A stretch of DNA of 64,000 bases from J054 sp963850255 (GCA_963850255.1 CAWKLL010000039.1:62001-126000); one strand, 5' to 3'. Shown: positions 46,112 to 56,384, counted from the first letter of the stretch. The notes: generated from the sequence alone by a model not told the origin. Numbers and translations are program-made.

Positions 46112-47224
46112 ATGCCAGTCCCGCAGCAACCCGCGCAACTTATCAGCACCAGCAATGAGCTCACAGCGCCGATGCAGCAACTCGCCGCGTCTGGCTACAT
46201 TGCCGTGGACACAGAATTCAACCGTACCAATACTTATCGACCCGAACTCTGCCTGGTGCAGATTGCCGGACAGGATCAGCTTGTGCTGGTTGATATGCTG
46301 GCTGACAGCGATTTTCAGCCGCTGCGGCAGCTACTTGCCGAGGCGCCTGCACTGAAACTCTTCCATGCCGCCAAGCAGGACATGGAAGCTTTGCTGCTGA
46401 CCTGCGATTTCCTGCCCAATCGCATTCTGGATACCCAGATCGCCGCCGGCTTTCTCGGCTTTCCGGCGCAAATCGGCTATGCACGACTGGTACAGGAATT
46501 GCTGGGCATCGAACTGGATAAAGGTGAGACCCGAACTGACTGGTCACAGCGGCCGCTGAGCGACAAGCAAATGAGCTACGCCGCCGCTGACGTCAGCTAT
46601 CTATTCACCCTGCATGACCTGCTCTGCGAACGGCTTGAGCAGGCCGGTCGCTATGCCTGGGCGATGGACGACAGCGCCAGGCTGCTCGACCCCAGTCTGT
46701 ATCGGAGCGATCCGCAACTGGCCTGGCAACGCCTGCCCGGCCTCGATTTTCAGCCCGTAGAGGTGCAGGTTCGCGCTCGCCAGCTGGCTGCCTGGCGGGA
46801 AACCCGGGCGATCCAGATCAATCGTCCCAGGCAATGGGTTCTGGGCGACAAGGCCCTGCTGGGTATTGCCCAGGCCAATCCCGCCAGCAAAGCGTCGCTG
46901 GCTGATACTCCGGAATTACCGCCGGCCATCCTGCGCCGGCAGGGCGACAGCATTTTGGCGATATTGGCCGAAGCTAACCGGGTGGTTTCGGCAGGTGAAT
47001 TTGATTTACAGCGCAAACAGCGCACCGATACCCCTGATCCGGCCGCGGTAAAGGCACTTGGCAAGGTCCTCAAGGAAGTCGCCGCGAGCATGAATATCGC
47101 GCCGGAAATTCTCGCCACGCGCCGCGAGCTCCTGGGCCTGCTGCGCGGAGAACTGGAGCAGCCGGTCACCAGCGGCTGGCGGCGCGAGGTGGTTGGCGAA
47201 CAATTGCTGGCTGCGCTGCCCTAG
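46112..47224 (+). CDS. rnd: RNase D
   Basis: 3'-5' exoribonuclease that trims tRNA precursors and other stable RNAs. The 370-residue product has the DEDDy exonuclease motifs: VDTEFNRTNTYRPELCLVQI, DTQIAAGFLGF and YAAADVSYLFTLHD with the catalytic Tyr, followed by HRDC domains (QLAAWRETRAIQINRPRQWVL, given as AAWRETRAIQINRPRQWVL). Convergent with adk; 15 bases separate the stops. Confidence 0.93.
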   Translation: MPVPQQPAQLISTSNELTAPMQQLAASGYIAVDTEFNRTNTYRPELCLVQIAGQDQLVLVDMLADSDFQPLRQLLAEAPALKLFHAAKQDMEALLLTCDFLPNRILDTQIAAGFLGFPAQIGYARLVQELLGIELDKGETRTDWSQRPLSDKQMSYAAADVSYLFTLHDLLCERLEQAGRYAWAMDDSARLLDPSLYRSDPQLAWQRLPGLDFQPVEVQVRARQLAAWRETRAIQINRPRQWVLGDKALLGIAQANPASKASLADTPELPPAILRRQGDSILAILAEANRVVSAGEFDLQRKQRTDTPDPAAVKALGKVLKEVAASMNIAPEILATRRELLGLLRGELEQPVTSGWRREVVGEQLLAALP

Positions 47225-47239
47225 TCGGCCGGCGCAAGG

Positions 47240-47891
47240 CTATCCTGACTGGTCGAGTACCGCCGTGAGACGCGCGTAGACCTGTTCAACTTCACCCTCG
47301 GCGTCGATACGCCGCAGCAAACCGTGCGCGGAGTAGTAGGCAATCAGCGGCTCAGTCTGTTGTCGATAGACATCCAGCCGCTTGCCGATCGTCTCTTCGT
47401 TGTCGTCGGCACGCTGAATCAGCTCTCCACCCGCGGCAAGCGCCGCGTCCAGCTCGGACTGCGGCGAGAAATACACGTTGAGCAGTTTGCCGGTCTTCGA
47501 ACAGGTGCGACGGCCGGTCAGCCTCTTCATCAATACGTCGAAGTCCACCTCAAGCAGCACCGCGGCGTCCAGCGGCAGCGATTCTTCCTCCAGCAACAAC
47601 GGCCAGCGCCTCGGCCTGGGCCAGGTTGCGGGGAAAACCATCGAGGATAAAGCCTGCGGGCATGTCGCCCTGGCGCAGACGATTCTGAATCATGCCGAGA
47701 ACGATCTCATCGGAAACCAGCTCGCCGGAATCCATGACCGCCTTGGCTCGCTGACCAAGCTCAGTGCCGGCAGACACCGCAGCGCGCAGCAGGTCGCCGG
47801 TGGATATCTGCACCATGCCACGTTCGGCCACCAGACGGTGCGCCTGGGTACCTTTGCCGGAACCCGGCGCGCCTAGAAAAACGATTCGCAT
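47240..47891 (-). CDS. adk: Adenylate kinase (frameshifted near 47601)
   Basis: Essential AMP + ATP to 2 ADP kinase. Reading from the ATG at 47891 gives RIVFLGAPGSGKGTQAHRL, the AMP-binding STGDLLRAAVSAG and FILDGFPRNLAQAEALA, then the frame departs. The next frame continues LLLEEESLPLDAAVLLEVD, LTGRRTCSKTGKLLNVYF and QRADDNEETIGKRLDVY to a stop at 47240. Dropping one C of the GGCC at 47601-47604 gives EALALLLEEE and one 216-residue protein of normal length. I infer a sequence error. Confidence 0.93.
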
Positions 47892-48022
47892 CAGCTGACT
47901 CTCAACCTTGGCTTGCAAGGGTCGGCTACGCTACCGCTCGCAGCAGCACAGGTCAATCGCCTCGCTGCCTTGGCCTGTGATATTTTGCGTCGCTGTCCAA
48001 GCATTTCAAAAAGGGCTTCAAG

Positions 48023-49286
48023 ATGGCCAAAGCCAACGCTTTTTACGCGCAATCAGGTGGTGTCACCGCCGTGATCAATGCCTCGGCCTGCGGGGTCATT
48101 GAAACCGCGCGCCTGCACCGTGATCGCATTGGCAAGGTCTATGCCGGGCGCAACGGCATAATCGGCGCCTTGCAGGAAGACATGCTCGATACCAGCAAGG
48201 AATCCGCCAGGGCGATTGCAGGGCTGCGGCATACACCGGGTGGCGCCTTCGGATCTGCCCGCTACAAGCTCAAGGGCCTGGAAGAAAATCGCGCCGAATA
48301 TGAACGCCTGATCGAGGTATTCAGGGCGCACAACATCGGCTATTTCTTTTATAACGGCGGCGGCGATTCTGCAGATACCTGCTACAAGGTTTCGCAATTG
48401 AGCCGCAAGCTCGGTTTTCCCGTGCAGGCTATCCATGTACCGAAAACCGTAGACAATGATCTTCCCGTTACCGACACCTGCCCGGGCTTCGGCTCAGTGG
48501 CCAAGTATGTGGCGGTTTCAACGCGCGAAGCGTCCCTGGATGTCGCGTCCATGGCGCGCACCTCCACCAAGGTATTCGTGCTTGAGGTGATGGGCCGGCA
48601 TGCCGGCTGGATCGCAGCGGCAGGCGGACTGGCCGGCAATGGACCGGAAGACCCACCGCAGATAATCCTGTTCCCCGAAGTGCCATTTCGAAAGCAGGCC
48701 TTTCTCAAACGCGTCAAGCAGTGTGTCCGCGACAACGAGTATTGCGTGATTGTGGTCAGCGAAGGCGCGCGATATCGCGATGGTCGCTTTCTCGCTGATG
48801 TCGGCACCACCGACGCCTTCGGGCACAAGCAGCTCGGCGGCGTGGCCCAGGTGGTAGCGCAGATGGTGCGCGACGAACTCGGCCTCAAGTACCACTACGC
48901 TATTGCCGACTACCTGCAGCGTTCTGCTCGACATATTGCCTCGGCAACGGATGTTAAACAGGCCTATGCGGTCGGCAAGGCGGCGGTGGAATTCGCGCTG
49001 GCCGGAGAAAACTCAATTATGCCGACCATCCAGCGCACAGTCCGATAAACCCTATCGCTGGCGGATCGGCAAAACACCACTCAGCCGGGTGGCCAATCGG
49101 GAAAAAATGCTCCCGGCGCGTTACATAAGCAAGAACGGTTTCGGCATCACGCCCGCCTGCCGACGCTACCTGGAGCCCCTGATACACGGCGAGGACTACC
49201 CGCCTTACCGCAATGGGCTACCGAACTATGTGCAGCTCAAGTGCGTCCCGGTAGCCAAAAAATTGGCATCTGCCTTTGTGCTATGA
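48023..49286 (+). CDS. pfp: Pyrophosphate-dependent 6-phosphofructokinase (frameshifted near 49040)
   Basis: Phosphorylates fructose-6-phosphate reversibly, using PPi instead of ATP. The uninterrupted frame gives 341 residues, ending MPTIQRTVR at 49048. The next frame continues DKPYRWRIGKTPLSRVANRE and GITPACRRYLEPLIHGEDYP to 49286, the normal C-terminus, and one base removed near 49040-49043 gives 420 residues. FFYNGGGDSADTCYKVS and the Lys of PKTVDNDLPVTDTCPGFGS mark the PPi type (ATP enzymes have Gly in PGTIDND). Followed by the H+-pyrophosphatase gene. Confidence 0.9.
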
Positions 49287-49404
49287 TCGCGGCGCTTAGC
49301 GTTGGGCGGTACTGCTCTTCGGCGGATAACGCTTAATAAATCAAATAGTTATGATCAGGCTTCCGAATAGCCTGGCCGATTCTGCCTGTTTGGAGGAGAA
49401 AAGC

Positions 49405-51473
49405 ATGTCTGGCGATCTTGCCCTGTCTTTAAGCGTGGGCGCGGGCTTTATCGCGCTGATTTACGGCGCCCTTTCCATTAAATGGATTCTTGGCCAGTCC
49501 GACGGCAACGAGCGCATGCAGGAAATTGCCAGCGCGATCCAGGAAGGCGCCAGTGCGTATCTGAACCGCCAGTACACGACCATTGGTATTGTCGGCGTCG
49601 TGCTGACCATCGTGCTTTGGCTGAGCCTCGGCGCGACCACGGCCATCGGCTTTCTGATCGGCGCCGTGTTCTCGGGCGCGACCGGTTACATCGGCATGAA
49701 CGTCAGCGTTCGCGCCAATGTCCGCACCGCCCAGGCCGCGCACGAGGGCATGGGCAAAGCGCTGGACGTCGCCTTTCGCGGCGGCGCGATCACCGGCATG
49801 CTGGTGGTCGGCCTCGGCCTGATCGGCGTTGCCGGCTACTACTGGATTCTGACTGCCAACGGCGTCTCGACGGATGATGCGCTGCATGCGCTGATCGGTC
49901 TCGCCTTCGGCGGCTCGCTGATCTCGATCTTCGCGCGACTCGGCGGCGGCATCTTCACCAAGGGTGCCGACGTCGGCGCGGACCTGGTCGGCAAGGTCGA
50001 AGCCGGCATTCCGGAAGACGACCCGCGCAACCCGGCCGTCATTGCCGACAACGTCGGCGACAACGTCGGCGACTGCGCCGGCATGGCGGCCGACCTGTTC
50101 GAGACCTACGCCGTGACCCTGATCGCGACCATGCTGCTCGGCGGCCTGCTGATCGAAGGCACCGATGCCGGCGTGCTCTACCCGCTGGTGCTGGGTGCCG
50201 TCTCGATCATCGCGTCGATCATCGGCACGTTCTTCGTCAAGACGAAGGAAGGCGGTTCGGTCATGGGCGCGCTTTACAAAGGCGTGATCATTTCCGGCGT
50301 GATCGCCGCGATCGCCTTCTACCCGATCACCAACATGATGATGGGCGACATCGAATCGTCATTAACGGCAGGAGATCGCCGCAACAAACGTTTATTTCGC
50401 GGCCCTGATCGGCCTCGCGCTGACGGCCTTCATGATGTGGATCACCGAGTACTACACCGGCACGGAATACTCGCCGGTGCAAAAAGTCGCCAACGCTTCA
50501 ATCACGGGTGACGCCACCAACATCATCGCCGGACTCGGCGTATCGATGAAAGCCACTGCTGCGCCGGTGATTGCGATCTGTTTTGCGATCTGGGGCTCTT
50601 ACGCACTGGCCGACCTGTACGGCATCGCCATCGCCGCAACGGCCATGCTGTCGATGACCGGCATGATCGTCGCGCTCGATGCCTTCGGCCCGATCACCGA
50701 CAACGCGGGTGGCATCGCCGAGATGGCGGAACTCGACGAAAAGATCCGCGGCATTACCGACCCGCTGGATGCCGTCGGCAATACCACCAAGGCCGTGACC
50801 AAGGGCTACGCGATCGCTTCCGCCGGCCTGGCCGCGCTGGTGCTGTTCGCTGACTACACCTACAACCTCAGGGTCGAGGGCAAACTGCCGGCAGAGGGCT
50901 TCACGCCTCAGTGACCCGGCCGTCATCATCGGCCTGTTCATCGGCGGCATGGTGCCTTACCTGTTCGCTGCGATGGCCATGGAAGCTGTCGGTCGCGCTG
51001 CCGGTTCGGTGGTCGAGGAAGTGCGTCGTCAGTTCCGCGAGATCGAGGGCATCATGGAAGGCACCGGCAAGCCGGACTATTCGCGCTGCGTCGATCTGCT
51101 GACCAAGGCAGCGATCAAGGAAATGATCGTCCCGTCGCTGCTGCCGGTGCTCGCACCCGTCGCGCTGGTTTTCGTTGCCGGCCTGACCTTCGGTGAAGGC
51201 GGTGGCGTAAAAGCCCTGGGCGGCATGCTGATCGGCACGATCGTTACCGGCCTGTTCGTCGCAATCTCCATGACCGTCGGCGGCGGCGCCTGGGACAATG
51301 CCAAGAAATATATCGAAGACGGCAACTGCGGCGGTAAGGGCACCGATGCGCACAAAGCCTCGATCACCGGCGACACCGTTGGCGATCCCTACAAGGACAC
51401 GGCCGGACCGGCGATTAACCCGCTGATCAAGATCATCAATATTGTTGCCCTGCTGATGGTGCCGCTGCTCTAG
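49405..51473 (+). CDS. hppA: K+-independent H+-pumping membrane pyrophosphatase (two frameshifts, near 50367 and 50906)
   Basis: Couples PPi hydrolysis to proton pumping across the inner membrane. Three frame segments (49405-50366, about 50369-50905, 50908-51473) are joined by removing one G near 50367 and one C near 50906, giving 688 residues. Signatures: GGGIFTKGADVGADLVGKVE, EDDPRNPAVIADNVGDNVGD, and GNTTKAVTKGYAIASAGL with Lys where K+-dependent enzymes have Ala. Start at 49405 has GGAGGAG upstream. Third-position GC looks higher than in the neighbours. Two frameshifts in a widely conserved gene suggest sequence errors. Confidence 0.92.
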
Positions 51474-51498
51474 AGCGACGCCTGCAGCACTACAGAAA

Positions 51499-51525
51499 AG
51501 CCCCGCCAAGTGCGGGGCTTTTTTT
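51499..51525 (+). terminator. Intrinsic terminator after hppA, probably bidirectional
   Basis: AGCCCCGC-CAAGT-GCGGGGCT forms an 8-bp GC-rich stem with a 5-base loop, followed by six T on the plus strand (51520-51525). The reverse strand has AAAA before the stem, giving UUUU after it, so it can also end the convergent GGDEF/EAL gene, whose stop codon lies at 51524-51526. Confidence 0.92.
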
Positions 51526-53827
51526 AGGCCGCCTGACCCAAGGGTGCGGGCCGATCGACAAAATGGCCCTGGATAAAATCAACTTTCAGATCGCGTAACG
51601 CGTCGAAATCCGCCTGCTGCTCCACTTGCTCGGCAATCACCTGGAAGCCGACGGTACGGGCCAGCTGGGTAACCGCTGCGACGACCTGATAATTCATCGT
51701 GTCGGTGGCCAGTTCATGGGTATAGGCACCATCGATTTTCAGGAAATCGATGGTCAGGCCACGCAGGCTGGCCAGCGAACCAACGCCGCTGCCAAAATCG
51801 TCGATGCCGAACTGGCAGCCCAGACCGTGCAGCACGGCGATGAAACGGCGGGCGCGCTGCAGATCTGCAAGCACCGCGCTTTCGCTCATTTCGAAACAAA
51901 CCTGGGCCGGATCCACCTGGCTGTGGTCCAGACACTCCACCACGAACTCGAGGAAACTCTCGTCACCCAGGGTCTGGGCAGACAGATTGATGGCGCAGCT
52001 GCGACCCCTCGGCAGCCGGATAGTGCCCTGGCCAACGGCAGCCAGGCTCGCCTGCACCACCCAGCGATCGATACCACCCATTAACTGGTAGCGCTCAGCC
52101 GCCTTCATGAAGCGCCCGGGCAACACCAGGCCACCCTCATCGTCGCGCAGGCGCAGCAACACCTCAACGGCCGGGCCTAAATCAACACGCCCGGTGACGG
52201 CAATAATTGGCTGGGTGAAGATCTCAAAACGATCTTCCTTGAGGGCTGTTTGCAGCTGCTGCAGCCAGTGAATCTCGCCACGCTGGCGCGCTGCGGCTTC
52301 GTCCTGGGCCGAGTACACATGCACCTGGCCGCGTCCCTGTTGCTTGGCTACGTAGCAGGCTGAATCTGCGGCGGCCAGCAGATCGCTGATGGAGGCACCA
52401 TCGCGGCCCACTTCCACCAGGCCAATACTGACGCCAACCGTGAAAATCTTGTCCTGCCAGACGAAGCGATGATCGCGCACCGCACGACAAACATCGTCGG
52501 CAATCTGGCGCGCCTTTTCCAGGGGACAACGCGTCAACAACAAACCGAACTCATCGCCGCCCAGGCGCGCGACGGTATCCGACTGGCGAACCTGCTCCTT
52601 GATCAGGCCGGCAATTTCCCGCAGCAAATTATCGCCGGCCAGGTGACCGCAGGTGTCGTTTACCGCCTTGAAACGATCCAGGTCGAGATAGCACAGCACA
52701 TGCGCCACACCGTCATCGCGCACCTTGCCCAGCGACTGCTCCATGCGGCGCTCGAATTCACGCCGATTGATCAAGCCGGTCAGCGGGTCATGTGCCGCCT
52801 GATAACTCATTTTCTGGGTAAGCCCGCGAATCTCGGTGACGTCATGCATGATCACCACCACCCCCGCCGCGGCCTCGTCGTCGGGACCTTTTATGGGCGA
52901 AGCGGTGAGCTCAACGGAAAGCTCGCGCTCTCCATCAGCCTGAATCATGAGGGCGCGCCGACCGATGCTGACACGCCGCCGATCGGTCAGGCTGCGCCCC
53001 ACCGGGTCGCCAAGGTCGCGCCGATCCTGCTCGTCAACCAAGCGCACGATATCGCTGAGACGCTTGCCGGCAGCAGCTTCGCGAGTAGCCCCGGTCAACT
53101 GCTCGGCGGCCGCGTTCATATAGTCGATCAAGCCATCCGTATCCGTAGTGATCACCCCCTCGCCGATGGATTCCAGGGTGTACTGGGCCTGCTGCTTGCT
53201 GCGACCCAGGGTCGCTTCGATACTTTTTCGGTAGCCAATATCGCGGGCAATACTCAGAATTGTCTGCTTGCCGCGGTAGTCGACCAGCCCGCTGCTCAGC
53301 TGCACCCAACTGCCGCGTTCGCCGCCGTTAATCAGCTGGATCTCCAGATCTTCGCCGGCTGGCTCGCCGGCCAGCAGCTTGTCAATCATTTTGCGCGTCA
53401 TCGCCCGGTAGGCCGGCCGAATCAGGTCCGTTACCCCGCGCCCGGAAAGCTGGCCGGCGTCTACACCCAGGAGTTCGCCGGCGCTGCGATTGGCATACAG
53501 CACCCGTTCGTCGTGCAGCAACACCACCTCCGGCAGGGTATCTACCAGTTGTTCCACGGCATTTTCGCGCTGACGTAGTGCCGTATCCCGTTGCGTAAGT
53601 GCGTCGAACAATTGGTTAACGGTAGTGGATAACTCGCCCAATGCTCCGCCCGCCGTTCCGCTCAGACGTTCACCGAAAGCGGCGTTCTCGGCCGCATCAA
53701 CAACTTTCTTGCGAAATTCGCGCAATAGCCGTGTGTCACGAGCGCGGCGGCGCCATAGCCAGAAAACCAGGCCGAGCAGCAGCACGACCAGAAGGGCCAA
53801 GGCTAGATTTATCAAAATGTCAGGCAT
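51524..53827 (-). CDS. Membrane PAS-GGDEF-EAL cyclic-di-GMP signalling protein
   Basis: A 767-residue protein with an N-terminal membrane anchor (LINLALALLVVLLLGLVFWLW), a short helical linker, two PAS domains (about 85-210 and 215-340), GGDEF (about 350-510) and EAL (about 525-760). The cyclase site LGGDEFGLL near residue 425 is intact. The EAL motif is EVL (GPAVEVLLRL, near 556), while DDFGSG, EMSES and KIDGAY remain. It may be a cyclase with weak or lost phosphodiesterase activity. Convergent with hppA. Confidence 0.9.
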   Translation of the reverse strand: MPDILINLALALLVVLLLGLVFWLWRRRARDTRLLREFRKKVVDAAENAAFGERLSGTAGGALGELSTTVNQLFDALTQRDTALRQRENAVEQLVDTLPEVVLLHDERVLYANRSAGELLGVDAGQLSGRGVTDLIRPAYRAMTRKMIDKLLAGEPAGEDLEIQLINGGERGSWVQLSSGLVDYRGKQTILSIARDIGYRKSIEATLGRSKQQAQYTLESIGEGVITTDTDGLIDYMNAAAEQLTGATREAAAGKRLSDIVRLVDEQDRRDLGDPVGRSLTDRRRVSIGRRALMIQADGERELSVELTASPIKGPDDEAAAGVVVIMHDVTEIRGLTQKMSYQAAHDPLTGLINRREFERRMEQSLGKVRDDGVAHVLCYLDLDRFKAVNDTCGHLAGDNLLREIAGLIKEQVRQSDTVARLGGDEFGLLLTRCPLEKARQIADDVCRAVRDHRFVWQDKIFTVGVSIGLVEVGRDGASISDLLAAADSACYVAKQQGRGQVHVYSAQDEAAARQRGEIHWLQQLQTALKEDRFEIFTQPIIAVTGRVDLGPAVEVLLRLRDDEGGLVLPGRFMKAAERYQLMGGIDRWVVQASLAAVGQGTIRLPRGRSCAINLSAQTLGDESFLEFVVECLDHSQVDPAQVCFEMSESAVLADLQRARRFIAVLHGLGCQFGIDDFGSGVGSLASLRGLTIDFLKIDGAYTHELATDTMNYQVVAAVTQLARTVGFQVIAEQVEQQADFDALRDLKVDFIQGHFVDRPAPLGQAA

Positions 53828-54143
53828 GGAGCGGCGCTATGGCCCGCAGGGCGCAGCCATACGCGGCCTAAAACTCTGTTTTTGCTTGTTCAAACTGCCG
53901 CAGCCCCTGGGCTTGATGTGCCGAATGACGGTATCCGCGGAACAGTCGCGTCCGATTTAGTCGGCGCGCCCCGTTCCCTTCAAATCGGGAATCCGCCGCG
54001 CGGCCACGAGGTGAGTGAAATGGTGCTCTGTTAGAATATCCCAGCACTCAGCGAGGTTAGTGGGCATTCACCATAATCCGCGCTCCGTGAGCGATCGACA
54101 GCGATGCCAGCCTAGAACCAGAACATTCGACTCTATAGAAGTG
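53828..54143. other. Divergent intergenic region between the GGDEF/EAL gene and the PCMT gene
   Basis: About 315 bases with no supported gene. TAGAAT at 54032-54037 could be a -10 for the downstream gene but no -35 is visible at suitable spacing. The upstream extension of the methyltransferase frame (from a GTG at 54015) is not conserved-looking. No strong stem-loop or repeat seen. Confidence 0.5.
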
Positions 54144-54800
54144 ATGATGAGCTATACCTCTCAAGCCGCGCGCCAGCAAATGGTGCGCCAGCAAGTCCGT
54201 TGCTGGGACGTCCTGGATCCGCGTGTCCTGCAGGTCCTGAAAGACTTGCCGCGCGAAGAATTCGTCCCGCCAGCCTATCAGCAAGTCGCTTATGCTGATG
54301 CGGACATCCCGCTGGCGCATGGCGAATTAATGATGACACCTTCCGTCGAGGGGCGACTGCTGCAGGCACTGGATATCGGGCCCCAGGACAATATTCTGGA
54401 AGTCGGCACTGGCAGTGGTTTCCTGACTGCCTGCCTGGCCAGGCTCGGCGGCCAGGTGATTAGTATCGACTTGCGCGAGGATTTCATTGATAAGGCGCGG
54501 CAGCGTTTGCAGCAAATCCAGATCGACAACTGCGAATTGCAGCATAGCGACGTGTTTACGCGCCCGGACAGCGCCAGATATGACGCCATCGCGGTGACCG
54601 GATCAATGCCGGTTTATAGCGGCGAATTCGATAGCTGGCTGAAACCCGGTGGCCGAATGTTCGTCATTGAGGGCCGTGGCAGCCTGATGGACGCGCTGCT
54701 GCTGCAAACGGACGCCGGCGGCATGCGCCGCGAGGCATTGTTCGAAACCTACCTGCCCGCGCTGCGCAATGCTCCGGACCCGCAGACATTTCGCTTCTGA
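54144..54800 (+). CDS. Protein-L-isoaspartate O-methyltransferase family protein
   Basis: SAM-dependent methyltransferase of the PCMT family, about 218 residues. It starts at tandem ATGs (54144/54147), has ARQQMVRQQVRCWDVLDPRV, the substrate region PREEFVPPAYQQVAYAD, PSVEGRLLQALDI, and the SAM motif ILEVGTGSGFLTACLARLG. This branch is commonly found just before tolC in Gammaproteobacteria and is not the canonical Pcm next to surE; whether it repairs isoaspartate is uncertain. Confidence 0.88.
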   Translation: MMSYTSQAARQQMVRQQVRCWDVLDPRVLQVLKDLPREEFVPPAYQQVAYADADIPLAHGELMMTPSVEGRLLQALDIGPQDNILEVGTGSGFLTACLARLGGQVISIDLREDFIDKARQRLQQIQIDNCELQHSDVFTRPDSARYDAIAVTGSMPVYSGEFDSWLKPGGRMFVIEGRGSLMDALLLQTDAGGMRREALFETYLPALRNAPDPQTFRF

Positions 54801-54923
54801 TGCACCTGACGGCAAGCAGCGCTGCCGCGAGTGACAGTCCCGGGCCGCTCTGGTATACGATGCACACCCGCGCGCCCGACAGTCCTTGTATCGGTTGAAT
54901 ATAACTAGAGGCTTTGATCCAAA

Positions 54924-56384
54924 GTGAAGCAATTTGCCGCCCTGATTTCATTTCTCCTTATTCTCGTCGTCGGCCCGACTGTGCAGGCCGCCGACCTGAC
55001 TGAGATCTACCAGCAAGCCTTGCTGAGTGATCCGCTGCTGCGCGAAGCTGAAGCCAACCGGCTGGCGACGCTGGAAGCCAAGCCGCAGGCACGCGGGATA
55101 TTACTGCCGCAGATCGAAGGTCGCGTGAACTACAATATTTCAAAGTCAGAAGGCAGTAACGTTTTTCCGCAGGTATTGCAGACTGATTTACCCGGAGTCG
55201 GCAACGCCGGCGACGTAATTGTCGCGAATCGCAGCTTCGATGGTGATTCGGACACTCTGTCCTGGACCCTGGAGCTTCGCCAATCGTTGTTTCGCTGGGA
55301 TCAATGGGTGCGCCTGAGACAGGCTGATAAATCAGTTGCCCAGGCTGAGGCTGACTATCGCGCCGCCGAGCAGGACCTGATGACACGTGTCGCAACGACC
55401 TACTTCGACGTATTGGCGGCACAAGATACCCTGCAGTCAGTTCAATCCACCAAGGAAGCTGTTGGTCGGCAATTGGAGCAGGCGCAAAAGCGTTTCGAAG
55501 TCGGACTGATTGCCATTACCGACGTGCAGGAAGCCCAGGCGGCCTATGACGATGCCATAGCGAGCGAAATTACGGCCAAGCGTACGCTCGCCGTGCGCCG
55601 CGAGGTTGTGCGGGAAATTACCGGCCAATATGAAGAAAATCTGGCTTTTCCCGGCGTAGAGCTACCGCTGATCAGCCCCGTACCAGCCGATGAGAATCAG
55701 TGGGTCGAGATCGCCCTGCAACAAAACCTGGCCCTGCTGTCGGCCGAGATCGGCGCGGAGATTACGCGCGACGACGTTGATATTACTCGCACGGGCCATT
55801 TTCCGACGCTGGACCTGGTCGCCGGTCGAACCAACATTGATGCCACAGGCAGTCAGGCCACCGGCATCACCGGCCTGGGCGGCACTGGCGCTCTGAGTTC
55901 TGCACAGCCCACGGACTTCGACAACACCGAAGACAGTATCCGGCTGCAATTTGCCTTGCCGATATTTAGCGGCGGCACCACCTCGTCGCTGGTGCGCGAA
56001 TCTGTTTACCGACATCGCGCCGCCAAGGAACGCCTTGAGCGCGTAGCCCGCGAGACCGAACGCGCTACGCGCGATGCTTATCTTGGAGTGATTGCGGAAA
56101 TCTCGCGTGTAAAAGCCTTGAGCCAGGCGCTGAAATCTTCGCGCACGGCACTCAAGGCGACGGAGGCCGGATTCGAGGTCGGCACCCGGACCACCGTCGA
56201 TGTGCTTGATTCTCGTCGTAACTTGTTTCTGGCAGAAACCAATCTTGCGCGCAGCCGTTACGACTACATCCTCAATATTCTTCTGCTAAAGCAGGCAGCG
56301 GGTATTCTGACTGTGGAAGACGTCGTAGAAGTAAACGGCTGGCTGACCAGCGCAACCTCAATCATGCCCCAATCTAGCAAGTAG
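54924..56384 (+). CDS. tolC: TolC family outer-membrane efflux channel
   Basis: Trimeric outer-membrane channel for drug efflux and type I secretion. Starts at a GTG (54924) and gives 486 residues: a signal peptide ending VQAA, then DLTEIYQQALLSDPLLREAE and the two repeats of long alpha-helical hairpins with beta strands (YNISKSEG..., and FALPIFSGGTTSSLVRES). ALKATEAGFEVGTRTTVDVL and LVQAQ-type NLARSRYDYILN are usual for TolC. Its 3' end overlaps the convergent waaA by 11 bases. Confidence 0.93.
   Translation: MKQFAALISFLLILVVGPTVQAADLTEIYQQALLSDPLLREAEANRLATLEAKPQARGILLPQIEGRVNYNISKSEGSNVFPQVLQTDLPGVGNAGDVIVANRSFDGDSDTLSWTLELRQSLFRWDQWVRLRQADKSVAQAEADYRAAEQDLMTRVATTYFDVLAAQDTLQSVQSTKEAVGRQLEQAQKRFEVGLIAITDVQEAQAAYDDAIASEITAKRTLAVRREVVREITGQYEENLAFPGVELPLISPVPADENQWVEIALQQNLALLSAEIGAEITRDDVDITRTGHFPTLDLVAGRTNIDATGSQATGITGLGGTGALSSAQPTDFDNTEDSIRLQFALPIFSGGTTSSLVRESVYRHRAAKERLERVARETERATRDAYLGVIAEISRVKALSQALKSSRTALKATEAGFEVGTRTTVDVLDSRRNLFLAETNLARSRYDYILNILLLKQAAGILTVEDVVEVNGWLTSATSIMPQSSK

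Noticed and set aside
47240..49286. Programmed frameshifting in adk and pfp
   Set aside because: No slippery heptamer or downstream structure is evident, and neither family is known to use frameshifting; a one-base error is simpler.
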